A stretch of DNA of 64,000 nucleotides. It comes from Paenibacillus sp. FSL H7-0326. GTDB taxonomy: Bacteria; Bacillota; Bacilli; Paenibacillales; Paenibacillaceae. Where the stretch lies: NCBI RefSeq assembly GCF_001955535.1, contig NZ_MPVN01000009.1:1-64000 (forward strand), given 5' to 3'. The notes under the pieces are model-generated. The model worked only from the letters and a program-made list of their open reading frames with translations, was not told where the DNA came from and did no database searches. The translations under genes and the position numbers were made by a program. Within the stretch, counting starts at the first letter, position 1, and each line of letters begins with the position of its first letter. Shown here piece by piece: positions 50,302 to 58,391 of the stretch.

Positions 50302-50355
50302 GTGAACTTAAGTATAGGAAAACAAATTAAATTAAGGGGAGTGAGAGCTACATGA
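50302..50355 (+). CDS. Possible 17-aa upstream peptide coupled to the WxL-like gene
   Basis: GTG after AAAGGAGGTG; the 17-codon frame ends in TGA overlapping the ATG of the next gene (ATGA), so re-initiation could couple their translation. The downstream gene also has its own AAGGGGAG site, so the role is uncertain. Confidence 0.35.
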   Translation: MNLSIGKQIKLRGVRAT

Positions 50356-50921
50356 AGAAGATCTTGGCGAGTATGTTAGCAATGGTATTAGCAGTACCTC
50401 TAACAGCATCTGCGCAAGAACTTGAGAAAGAAATTGCAGTAACAGGTGGAAGCTTACAGTTCACCCAAACCCGTTTAAGTTTCAATGACATTACTCTATC
50501 ATCAAGAGACAACCTAAAATCACAGGCGGTTTCGACTATTAGGGCAATTGATGATCGAGGTAATGGAGCTGGCTGGACATATAGCCTTTCAGCAACCGAT
50601 TTTGTAACGACTATGGATGGTCAAGAGTTTAGGTTACCAGCAAGTGTAGTCCAATTTTCCACCATTCTAAAGAATACCATTTCCGGAGTACCTATTGATT
50701 TTACTCAAGGTGGAGAGTTAGCACAAAATAAAGTTCTTTCGTCTGTTCCAAGTACAATCGTGTCTGCTGACGTAGGTAAAGGTCAAGGAGCTTATGATTT
50801 TGAGGTGAACTACACTTTAAGTTTACCAAAGACCATAGCAAACAGTGAAGGAAAAGAGATCGGCGTTATCGCTGGAACATATAGGTCTGTATTTACATAT
50901 ACAGCGACATCAGGTATTTAG
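50352..50921 (+). CDS. Secreted WxL-like domain protein
   Basis: 189 residues with a signal peptide (residues 1-21). The mature part is a WxL-type wall-binding domain: a GNGAGWTYSLSATDF segment near the middle and a C-terminal AGTYRSVFTYTATSGI. Canonical WxL domains have Trp-x-Leu motifs in these positions; here the C-terminal one reads F-T-Y-T-A instead, so it is a divergent WxL domain. It would bind peptidoglycan without covalent links, together with the DUF916 protein next door. Confidence 0.72.
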   Translation: MKKILASMLAMVLAVPLTASAQELEKEIAVTGGSLQFTQTRLSFNDITLSSRDNLKSQAVSTIRAIDDRGNGAGWTYSLSATDFVTTMDGQEFRLPASVVQFSTILKNTISGVPIDFTQGGELAQNKVLSSVPSTIVSADVGKGQGAYDFEVNYTLSLPKTIANSEGKEIGVIAGTYRSVFTYTATSGI

Positions 50922-50933
50922 GGGGTGAGTGAG

Positions 50934-53900
50934 TTGGAAATAAATCAGAAAAAGCATAAGGTCCGTATTGGATGGAAGAGGAGTTTAATTGGAACGTTGG
51001 TGGCTGCACTATTGGTTGGAACGTACTCGTTTGCAGAATTGGAACCCAAAGCTCAAGCAGCAGAGTATTCAAAAATTGTGAGTGTAGAACCCTATGTCTC
51101 AGATGGACCTAATTTGTCTTATGAATTTAAATTAGATGATGGTAGAAGTCTTCACCTAATTACAACTCGTCCAGAGGAAGTTACTGTATTTAATAGTGGC
51201 ATGAAGAAAGTCAGAAATTATGTCGGAGGTAAAAGTATTTACATTACGCAATCCGGAGAGCTTTATCAAGGATCACCTGCGGTTAAGATGCTAGATGGGG
51301 TAAAGGATTTTGAAGCTGTTAACCGAGTTGGGAGCTTTAGTAGTTTCGCCAGTTACTTTGCTTTAATGGAGGATTCTACAGTTATGGCCTGGGGGAGAGG
51401 AACTGAGGGTCAGTTAGGTATTGGTAGTAAAATGGACAAAACTGTGCCTACTGAAGTTGTTGATCCTACTACAGGAGACCCTTTGGTAGGTGTACAGAAG
51501 ATCTATAGTCTATCAGTGAATAGTGTTCTGCTGATTACGAATAATAAAGTTTATCTTGTAGGAGGGCCTGGATTTTATCAGGATTCTCGTACGAATTCTA
51601 AACCTATAGACGTGACCAGTAGCTTTCCAGCTTTTACTGACGCTTCTGAGTTTGAAATGAAAGCTTTGGAAGGTTTCAACTATATGGAGGACCTTAATCA
51701 TTCTTACAATTCCTCGTATATGCATACCAGTGAAGCATCTAAACGTGTGTTTACAGTGAAGGGGCAGTCAGTTTCACTGACCAGTTTCTTGGAATATGAC
51801 AGTAAGCAAAGTTCTTATGGTGTCGGAGAAGCTGGTAATACTGCTACATTGAAACCTTTCCCTTCAGACTTAAAAGTAGAGAATCTTAAAAAGATGGCGT
51901 CTGCGGTGAGTAAGACAACATCTACTAGCAAGAACGTATCAACGGGTTACCTGAATCTTGATAACGGTAATCTCGAATATTGGGGTACTCCTATCACTAG
52001 TTGGAAAGCTTCAGAAGCTAGTTTCTCTTCAACAAGAACGCAAATAGCTACAGGAGTGTCGAAGGTATGGGGAACCCGCTCTGGCACGGTAATATTCTTG
52101 AAGCCTAACGGCTATCTGTACGGATGGGGGACCAACAGTGATGGGTTGTTTGCAACAAAGGATCGGAATGTTACTTCCCCTTTACGTTTAACGGGTCCAG
52201 CAAATGAAATTAAAAATATTAAAGATTTTGCCATCCAAGAAAATGTCTCAGCGTCTAATGTAAATCGCATGTATGCTCTGAAGGATGATAACACACTTCT
52301 GACGTGGGAAAATGACGGAACAATAACCGTGCAGCCTAATAAGTATGTTGGTCTCTTTAATTTAAGAGATAAGTCAACGGATGTGACTAATGTGTATGCT
52401 ATAGACGAGAATGGTCAATTAGGATTGTTCAATTACTGGGGGAGCTGGAGGCCAGTACAAAATGCCCCTGTAGTATATCCAGCAGATTATGTTGTACCAG
52501 AAACTGCTCCTGATAAACCTATTGTATCGATTGCTTCGCAAGACAAATTTGATCAATCTGTAGTGTCAATCAATTTTGGAACTACCAGTGATATTCCAAC
52601 AAAACAATATCAAATCAATAATGGGGGCTGGCTGGATTACATGGGTGATATCGTCATTACTCAATCAGGTAATGTAACCATCCAAGCAAGATCTGCAGAC
52701 AGTAAGGGCAATATCAGTGAAATTGGAGAGCTCACAATTACCAATAATCCAATTGTCATCACAGAAGGTCATCCAACGGTGGAAAAACTCTCAAAGGATG
52801 AATTCAAAGTAAGAGCTTCGGCTACAGGCAATACCAAAGTACAGCTTAAGGTAGATGGTGGAGATTGGCAAGAATTCAATGTAAATAACAACCTGTTACT
52901 GCAACCGGGAGATCATACAGTTGAAGTAAGAATGTTGAATTCAAGAGATGAAGTATTGATAAGTAAATCGTTTAACCTCACAGCAGAAAGCCCAAGTGAA
53001 CCTGTAATAGTAAACAAACCAATAGTCGTACAAAAGGGATTAAACAATCAATATGGATTAGATCTTGAGGTTCAGTTTGATCCAACGCAAGGAGACGCTT
53101 ACTATTCTATAGGCGGTGGCGATTGGAGTAAAACCACTGGCGTTATTACAATATCTAATGACGTACACACGGTAAGAGCAAAAGTGGTAGCTGCTGATGG
53201 AGTAGAAAGTGAAATTGTAAGTTTTGTTACGACAAAGGTAGATCCTAAAGTTATGGTAGAAGATGGACAGCTTACCGTTGATCCAGGTATCTCTTCTCCG
53301 GATCTTGAAGTTTATTACAAAGACGGCCAAGATGGAATGTGGACTGAGTATGCAGGTCCGGTAGCTTATGCCCCTGGTACTTATCAAATCTATGTTGAAA
53401 TACGAGAAGTGAATTCAGGTAATGTGGTTTACTCTGGAGGTCCATTTACCATTGTGGTTCCCGGTGAAGGAACTGACCCGAATCCTGATCCAACACCGAA
53501 TCCTGGGGGACCACTGGAAACCATTACTACAGAAGATGTAGACTTCACGGTTCATGGTGGGGGATTAAACTCTCGGTTTGAGGGAGCGGATCTTTCAACA
53601 ATTGTTATTGATAGCACGAAGCCATACCAACAAATCAATTCAGTTAGCCGTGCACTAATTGAGGATTATAGAGGTAACGGTAACGGATGGCAGTATAGCT
53701 TGGATATAAAAGATTTTGTATCGGACCCATTACAGGACAACTCAACGAATACAAAGGATCTTGTTGTAAGTATACCAGCGAGTGCATTGTCTGTAGATGT
53801 GAAGAACAGCAATACTTTATCCGGGCCTGAAGCTCAATTAGCTAATGTAGGTAAGAAGATATTTACCGGAACTTCTTCGGAGATTCTGGCAGCAGCCAAA

Positions 53901-54077
53901 GAGTTTGAAGGAATGGGATATTATGAGATACCTTTAGACTTCACACTAAGCATTCCAGACAAAGTGAATATCAACTCATCCGGAACTGGTAGTAAGTTTG
54001 TTCCAGGAGGAGAAACAGGTTTGATGGCAGGAACTTATAGATCTGTGTTTACGTTCACCTTAACTTCAGGAATTTAA
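50934..54077 (+). CDS. Large secreted protein with RCC1-like repeats and a C-terminal WxL-like domain
   Basis: 1047 residues from the TTG at 50934, which fits the GGGGGTG site better than the GTG at 50925. Membrane/signal segment at about residues 15-35. RCC1-like repeats occur near residues 145-170 (AWGRGTEGQLGIG) and 390-410 (YGWGTNSDG). Several Ig-like modules follow (about 530-860), with a Pro/Asp linker and a C-terminal WxL-like domain (about 865-1047) ending AGTYRSVFTFTLTSGI, closely matching the preceding gene. Probably a wall-bound adhesin or ligand-binding fibre. Last gene of the operon. Confidence 0.72.
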   Translation: MEINQKKHKVRIGWKRSLIGTLVAALLVGTYSFAELEPKAQAAEYSKIVSVEPYVSDGPNLSYEFKLDDGRSLHLITTRPEEVTVFNSGMKKVRNYVGGKSIYITQSGELYQGSPAVKMLDGVKDFEAVNRVGSFSSFASYFALMEDSTVMAWGRGTEGQLGIGSKMDKTVPTEVVDPTTGDPLVGVQKIYSLSVNSVLLITNNKVYLVGGPGFYQDSRTNSKPIDVTSSFPAFTDASEFEMKALEGFNYMEDLNHSYNSSYMHTSEASKRVFTVKGQSVSLTSFLEYDSKQSSYGVGEAGNTATLKPFPSDLKVENLKKMASAVSKTTSTSKNVSTGYLNLDNGNLEYWGTPITSWKASEASFSSTRTQIATGVSKVWGTRSGTVIFLKPNGYLYGWGTNSDGLFATKDRNVTSPLRLTGPANEIKNIKDFAIQENVSASNVNRMYALKDDNTLLTWENDGTITVQPNKYVGLFNLRDKSTDVTNVYAIDENGQLGLFNYWGSWRPVQNAPVVYPADYVVPETAPDKPIVSIASQDKFDQSVVSINFGTTSDIPTKQYQINNGGWLDYMGDIVITQSGNVTIQARSADSKGNISEIGELTITNNPIVITEGHPTVEKLSKDEFKVRASATGNTKVQLKVDGGDWQEFNVNNNLLLQPGDHTVEVRMLNSRDEVLISKSFNLTAESPSEPVIVNKPIVVQKGLNNQYGLDLEVQFDPTQGDAYYSIGGGDWSKTTGVITISNDVHTVRAKVVAADGVESEIVSFVTTKVDPKVMVEDGQLTVDPGISSPDLEVYYKDGQDGMWTEYAGPVAYAPGTYQIYVEIREVNSGNVVYSGGPFTIVVPGEGTDPNPDPTPNPGGPLETITTEDVDFTVHGGGLNSRFEGADLSTIVIDSTKPYQQINSVSRALIEDYRGNGNGWQYSLDIKDFVSDPLQDNSTNTKDLVVSIPASALSVDVKNSNTLSGPEAQLANVGKKIFTGTSSEILAAAKEFEGMGYYEIPLDFTLSIPDKVNINSSGTGSKFVPGGETGLMAGTYRSVFTFTLTSGI

Positions 54078-54141
54078 ATGAATTATAGAGAAGGCGCATC
54101 CACCATCTCTAAAATCAGTTAGTAACTAAAGAGCTTTTAAA

Positions 54142-54176
54142 AATAGGGCGAAGTAGAAGCTTCGCCCTATTTTAGT
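54142..54176 (+). terminator. Terminator of the surface-protein operon
   Basis: AATAGGGCGAAG, loop, CTTCGCCCTATTTTAG. Confidence 0.82.
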
Positions 54177-54377
54177 AAGACGTATGTAAGACAACTGTTT
54201 TACATGAATGTACCCACTTTTACCATCCACCCTTCTCAAGTTTTTCACAAAATAACTTAGCAACAAATCATCATTGTTGATGAAATTGATATAAAAAAAG
54301 GAAAAGGGGAACAGTCAGGGGGTAAGAGAGAAGCTTTAGAAACTATGTAAGACTTAATGTCATACAATATGTAAGAC
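54175..54377. repeat. GTAAGAC clusters 8 and 9
   Basis: GTAAGAC at 54175 and 54186 with a variant GTTTTAC at 54197; then GTAAGAC at 54347 and 54371 with a variant GTCATAC at 54359, all in 11-12-base steps. The 404-base gap holds no gene. Confidence 0.78.
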
Positions 54378-54482
54378 ATTATAGACTGTTTGGATTAATC
54401 TGTGGGAAGATGATTGTACTAGAAAAGGCTCAGATGTGAGGGTACTAGGCGACAAAGTGTTCACGTAGAGGAGAGGGAAGAA

Positions 54483-55454
54483 TTGTTTGATTTAAATCAA
54501 TTCCTTATAATTTCTATTTTAATGTTTGTCATTTTTCTTGCTGTAGGAGGTGTTGTATGGAATACAAATCAAAGGTTGTACAAAGGTCTTAATAGAATAT
54601 CTTGGATCGTAATGATAGGACAGTTGGCAACAGTATTTGCTCTAATAATATTGGCTAGAACATCTGATGATTTCTTATTTATGTTTTATATTAGTCGAAT
54701 TATGCTCTATGGAGCTGCTGCTTCACTCGGCTTCATTATTCCAGGTAGTATCCTTAGAACAAAATTAAATAAGGCTTATTCGGATAAAGGATATCTCAAA
54801 GATTGGTATGATAAAACCAGAGTATACTTGATCAAGAACAATTGGACCGAAAAGATGATAGATAGCATAACAAAATCAAAGGTTGTTCATCTACATAAGA
54901 TAAAGGAACCTAAGCAATCCATAATATACAGTATAGGATCAAATCGCGGAGAAACAGAAAAGGAAATATACTTGCTACTTAAGGAGAAATACAATGTAAA
55001 AATGATATGTACAGATGCTTATTACGAAGATGTTACGAACAAAACAAAAACATTCGAGGATTTTATATATTTAGAAGGTAATAGGCCAGGAGAAGATATT
55101 GAGGATATTTTATCTGAAATTTTAGTAAGAAATGTTGATGTTATAATTGATAAAAAAGCTTGTCTTTGGTACTCAAAAAAAGTGAATTTAGAAGATGTAT
55201 TCAGAAAATATCATAGATCTTTGAGCTTGAATGGTGTCATTATTATTGATGCAGAAGAAATCTCATTTTTAAGAACCCAGCTCAACAACTTATTTTATCA
55301 ATTAGCCAATAGAATTGTTGGAAGTGCTGAGCGATCCACATATTCCAAAATTAAAAATACAATAAGTAAGAGCAGCTTCATTAATGAACATTACTCTTGT
55401 CATTTTGTAGGCCATGGTGTGTATAGAACAGCTATATTCAGAAAGGTTAAATAA
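54483..55454 (+). CDS. Membrane protein with a methyltransferase-like C-terminal domain
   Basis: 323 residues, TTG after GAGGAGAGGG. Three transmembrane helices (about residues 7-27, 39-60, 68-90). The C-terminal half has a Rossmann-like pattern (IIYSIGSNRGETE, VKMICTDAYYEDV, DVIIDKKACLW, LNGVIIIDAEE) as in SAM-dependent methyltransferases. The glycine loop is not a textbook one, so enzymatic activity is uncertain. No partner gene is evident. Confidence 0.45.
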   Translation: MFDLNQFLIISILMFVIFLAVGGVVWNTNQRLYKGLNRISWIVMIGQLATVFALIILARTSDDFLFMFYISRIMLYGAAASLGFIIPGSILRTKLNKAYSDKGYLKDWYDKTRVYLIKNNWTEKMIDSITKSKVVHLHKIKEPKQSIIYSIGSNRGETEKEIYLLLKEKYNVKMICTDAYYEDVTNKTKTFEDFIYLEGNRPGEDIEDILSEILVRNVDVIIDKKACLWYSKKVNLEDVFRKYHRSLSLNGVIIIDAEEISFLRTQLNNLFYQLANRIVGSAERSTYSKIKNTISKSSFINEHYSCHFVGHGVYRTAIFRKVK

Positions 55455-55487
55455 AAACACATATATAAAGTTATCCATCCCTTATGG

Positions 55488-55513
55488 CATTTGTCATAAG
55501 GGATTATTTTTTT
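55488..55513. terminator. Bidirectional terminator
   Basis: CCCTTATG, GCATTTG loop, CATAAGGG and a T-rich run; it also overlaps the end of the minus-strand gene. Confidence 0.75.
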
Positions 55514-55650
55514 ACTTGTATCCGTATACTGCTTTTTTTTCTATCCTTAGTAGCAAGTGGTATCATATTATACTTTTTTGCTGCGTTCAGTATATCTTTT
55601 CGCAATTGCTCTTTGTTATTTTTTACGTAATCACTCACATCATACTTCAT
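55504..55650 (-). CDS. 48-aa basic peptide
   Basis: ATG at 55650 with AAGGAGAGG upstream. Helical and lysine-rich (YVKNNKEQLRKDILNAAKKY). No family recognised; possibly nucleic-acid binding. Confidence 0.5.
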   Translation of the reverse strand: MKYDVSDYVKNNKEQLRKDILNAAKKYNMIPLATKDRKKSSIRIQVKK

Positions 55651-55795
55651 ATATATCCTCTCCTTATTCTCCCTGATAGTCTTAGTATGCACTAATTAAT
55701 AGAATGTCATACTTAAAACACTCCTCGAATAGAAATAAATTATCTCTGCAACATTTTAATAATGTGATAATGATAAAGGTAGGAGGGAATATGAG

Positions 55796-56410
55796 ATGGG
55801 GAATGTAATAGAGCGTAAGGTAAGATCGGATAAGAAGAGGGCCGTAGCATCTCCGCTTTCTATGAGCGATTATGATGAGATTTCAAGAATAAGTTATATA
55901 TTGGACATGCCTATGAAGACAGTTGCAGAATTTCTATGTATAGAGGCTTTTAACTCAAGTGATATTATTGATAATATACAACATTACTTTAGGAGAGATC
56001 TACAGTGGGAGAACCGTTATATATTTGGTGTTAAGGAGAGAAAGGCATTTAAACCAAGAATTGCAGTAAAGAAGAGGTTATACATGAGGTTTTTAGCAGC
56101 GGACCATGATAAGGTATCATCATTGGCCTTTGCATTGGATTCTTCCATCCAAATGGCATCTTCCCTGTTACTTGGGACTATGATCAGAAGAAAAGATATC
56201 CTCTTTAAAAATCTAGCTCGATTAGTTGAATACAGACTTTCAGACAGAGATAGGGAAAAAGTGAAGTCGGTAGCTACTTACCTAACTCTTGATTCACAGG
56301 AAAATATAACGGTTCCGATGGTGATTGCATACATAATTGAAAAATCACTTAAGGAGAAAAGGAGACTTGATAGAGTTCTTCAAGAATTATTAAAAGCAAA
56401 AAAGATTTGA
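55796..56410 (+). CDS. Protein with three RHH-like repeats
   Basis: 204 residues, ATG after AGGAGGG. Three similar blocks, near residues 20-50 (LSMSDYDEISRISYILDMP), 97-128 (FLAADHDKVSSLAFALDSS) and 146-185 (LSDRDREKVKSVATYL), each beginning S/A-x-x-D-x-x-x-I/V and resembling the helices of RHH or small DNA-binding domains. The basic linkers fit DNA binding. It could be a partition, copy-control or regulatory protein; none can be proved. Confidence 0.5.
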   Translation: MGNVIERKVRSDKKRAVASPLSMSDYDEISRISYILDMPMKTVAEFLCIEAFNSSDIIDNIQHYFRRDLQWENRYIFGVKERKAFKPRIAVKKRLYMRFLAADHDKVSSLAFALDSSIQMASSLLLGTMIRRKDILFKNLARLVEYRLSDRDREKVKSVATYLTLDSQENITVPMVIAYIIEKSLKEKRRLDRVLQELLKAKKI

Positions 56411-56514
56411 TGTAAGAGCAGCCGGCTTATCGTTGATTAGGATAGTTGTTTATATAAACCTATAACATATGTTAAAATATTTCCATTATTAGTACGGTGA
56501 GGTGGAGATATCTA

Positions 56515-57228
56515 ATGAAAAGAACAGGGATGAAACGCCCTTTAGATAATTTAGGAAGAATTGTGATACCATCGGAAATTCGTGAAACATTAGATATTAA
56601 TATTGGAGATGCTATTGAGTTTTTTGTAGATAATGACATACTTGCACTCAGAAAATATACATCAGGTTGTTACTTTTGCGACAACATTGAGACAACGCTA
56701 TATTTTAAAGGAAAATTTTTGTGTGCAGAATGTACATCTAATTTAAAGATCGGAAAGAAATCCTTGTTACGAAGTGCTGAAGAAACCGCAACAACTAAAG
56801 AGGTGCTAGCGGATCATTCAAAAGAAAATCGAAAGTGGATCAGAAACAAAACGGAAATTATGGTAAAAGAATACTTACGGCTTTCTGAATCGATGCCAAA
56901 TCTAAAACAAAGAGAAATTGCTGAAATAATGGGAGTTAAACAAGGTAGGATTTCTCAACTTAAAAAAGCTGCTGAAGAAATGGGGCAGAGACAAAATGAA
57001 GATGAATTGCTTATTGAGATTAAGAATCAATATGCACAAGAACAAGCTTTAAATGGAATAGATCTGTCGAAAGATAAAAGAAAAAAAGAATTGATCTACA
57101 TAATTCAAAAATTGATAGAGAGAGTACCAAGCTTAACACAACATGAAATAGCTTCAAAAGTAAATGTGAGCCAATCTAGGGTGAGTCAAATTTTAAAGAT
57201 CATAAAGAAACAATTGAAGAGTAATTAG
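56515..57228 (+). CDS. AbrB-like regulator fused to zinc and HTH domains
   Basis: 237 residues from the ATG at 56515 (GAGGTGGAG site). Residues 1-52 are an AbrB/SpoVT swapped-hairpin domain (RPLDNLGRIVIPSEIRETLD, IEFFVDND). Next comes a CYFC...CAEC zinc-binding pair (about 57-83), then two HTH segments with near-identical signatures (QREIAEIMGVKQGRISQLK at about 140-158 and QHEIASKVNVSQSRVSQIL at about 212-230). This three-part fusion is unusual. It is likely a transcription regulator, with AbrB binding DNA as an oligomer. Confidence 0.75.
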   Translation: MKRTGMKRPLDNLGRIVIPSEIRETLDINIGDAIEFFVDNDILALRKYTSGCYFCDNIETTLYFKGKFLCAECTSNLKIGKKSLLRSAEETATTKEVLADHSKENRKWIRNKTEIMVKEYLRLSESMPNLKQREIAEIMGVKQGRISQLKKAAEEMGQRQNEDELLIEIKNQYAQEQALNGIDLSKDKRKKELIYIIQKLIERVPSLTQHEIASKVNVSQSRVSQILKIIKKQLKSN

Positions 57229-57293
57229 AAGGATTTTATGATTATGGAGATGATGTATTTGTTTTTACACCAATATCGTGGAGGGTGTTGCAA

Positions 57294-57440
57294 TTGAATA
57301 CGTATGATTCAGATCGACATAAAAATATTGAAACCCAATTTGAAAAAGTATTGCCTAGTATATGGAACAAGGCAAAAAAAGAAACAGATAAAGCTTTAAA
57401 AAGAGAACATAAAATGTTTGGAAAAGAACGAAAGGTTTAA
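57294..57440 (+). CDS. 48-aa basic peptide
   Basis: TTG after TGGAGGG. Charged, helical, ending KMFGKERKV. No family recognised. It precedes the SUKH gene by 40 bases. Confidence 0.45.
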   Translation: MNTYDSDRHKNIETQFEKVLPSIWNKAKKETDKALKREHKMFGKERKV

Positions 57441-57480
57441 GTCAGCCATTTTCTGACCATATGCAAAGGGTGTTGAATTC

Positions 57481-58011
57481 ATGAGCACAAAAAGTACTCT
57501 CAACCAGGGACTTAAAGGTTTGATTACCCGAACAGGAGACATCAATAATAGGGAACGTGCCTATAATATTCATGGTATTGAAGAGATGTACACGTTTAAG
57601 TTCAATAATCCTGTAAGTACTGATTTAATCGCCTCAAAGCTTTTAGTTAACTTAGAATTTAAGCTGCCGCTTGACTATGAGGATTTTCTAAGTACTACTG
57701 ATGGTTGTCGTCTTTTTGAGCATCCTCAAGATGGCTCTGAAAATGATATATATGGCTTAAATGAAGTGTTAACACAGAAAGAAATTATTGACTCAACCTA
57801 TGAGAAACCTGAACTTCTAAATGTTGCTTATATTCTACAGGAGTATATCTTCATTAATCTTAAAGAAGTGTCTGAGGGCAAATCAACCTACATGTATGTT
57901 AATGATTGTTATTCGCCTATAGAATATATGAGAAGTTTGAATTGCGACTTTCAAACATGGTTAAATCGCTTTATCGTTTGCCAAGGAAATAAATATTGGG
58001 ATTGGTTATAA
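57481..58011 (+). CDS. SMI1/KNR4 (SUKH) family protein
   Basis: 176 residues, ATG after AAAGGGTG. The core LEFKLPLDYEDFLSTTDGCRLF, then an acidic loop, IYGLNEV and FINLKEV, match SUKH domains. Such proteins are usually immunity proteins against nuclease toxins. No toxin gene is next to it; the small basic peptide upstream is too short to be one, though it may be a remnant. Confidence 0.75.
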   Translation: MSTKSTLNQGLKGLITRTGDINNRERAYNIHGIEEMYTFKFNNPVSTDLIASKLLVNLEFKLPLDYEDFLSTTDGCRLFEHPQDGSENDIYGLNEVLTQKEIIDSTYEKPELLNVAYILQEYIFINLKEVSEGKSTYMYVNDCYSPIEYMRSLNCDFQTWLNRFIVCQGNKYWDWL

Positions 58012-58022
58012 GAAATGAACTA

Positions 58023-58287
58023 GAGCAACCATCATTGGCTGCTCTTTTGTTGTGAAGAAGGGATGTACAGCCCTTCATATTGCACCAGGACGATCTTCCG
58101 TCGTCATCGCTCGATCGGGCCGGTGTGTCTCAATGGCCCGGATCCTAGTGCATGCTGCTGTTGGACAAATAAGCAGATGGCCACTACGAGCTGCAACTCG
58201 ACTGCATCCAGGGAAGCGGGGAAAGTATGCTTCCGAATGAGATAACTTAAATCAGGACCACTCGTTGGATGGGTGGGTCCTGATTTT
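58023..58287 (+). ncRNA. Structured repeat 2, copy 1, upstream of the CBASS genes
   Basis: GC-rich element starting with a terminator-like hairpin (GAGCAACC/GGCTGCTC). It shares long blocks with copy 2 at 60415: CGATCT-x-CCGTCGTCATC, CGGTGTGTC, ATGGCC, GGATCCT, GACAAAT, CAGATGGCC and GCTGCA...CTCGA...TGCATCC, in the same order and spacing. This copy can form GGGCC/GGCCC and GGAAGC/GCTTCC stems, and ends in a terminator at 58251-58287 (ATCAGGACC/GGGTCCTGAT). No conserved frame spans both copies. The family is unknown. Confidence 0.6.
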
Positions 58288-58306
58288 TACAACTAGGAAT
58301 AAGCTG

Positions 58307-58335
58307 TTTACAAACACAATATATTGATGTATTCT
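58307..58335 (+). promoter_or_regulatory. Promoter of the CBASS operon
   Basis: TTTACA, 17 bases, TATTCT, 57 bases upstream of the CD-NTase gene; a GTAGAGGGGG binding site follows. Confidence 0.55.
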
Positions 58336-58391
58336 TTTATAGCTGACACAAAATATAGATAATTGTCTTGTGAGTAGAGGGGGTTTATATA

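Noticed and set aside
58052..58245. Overlapping open frames of about 60 aa in repeat 2 copy 1
   Set aside because: Not kept in copy 2, no binding site, and GC-rich sequence makes chance frames likely.
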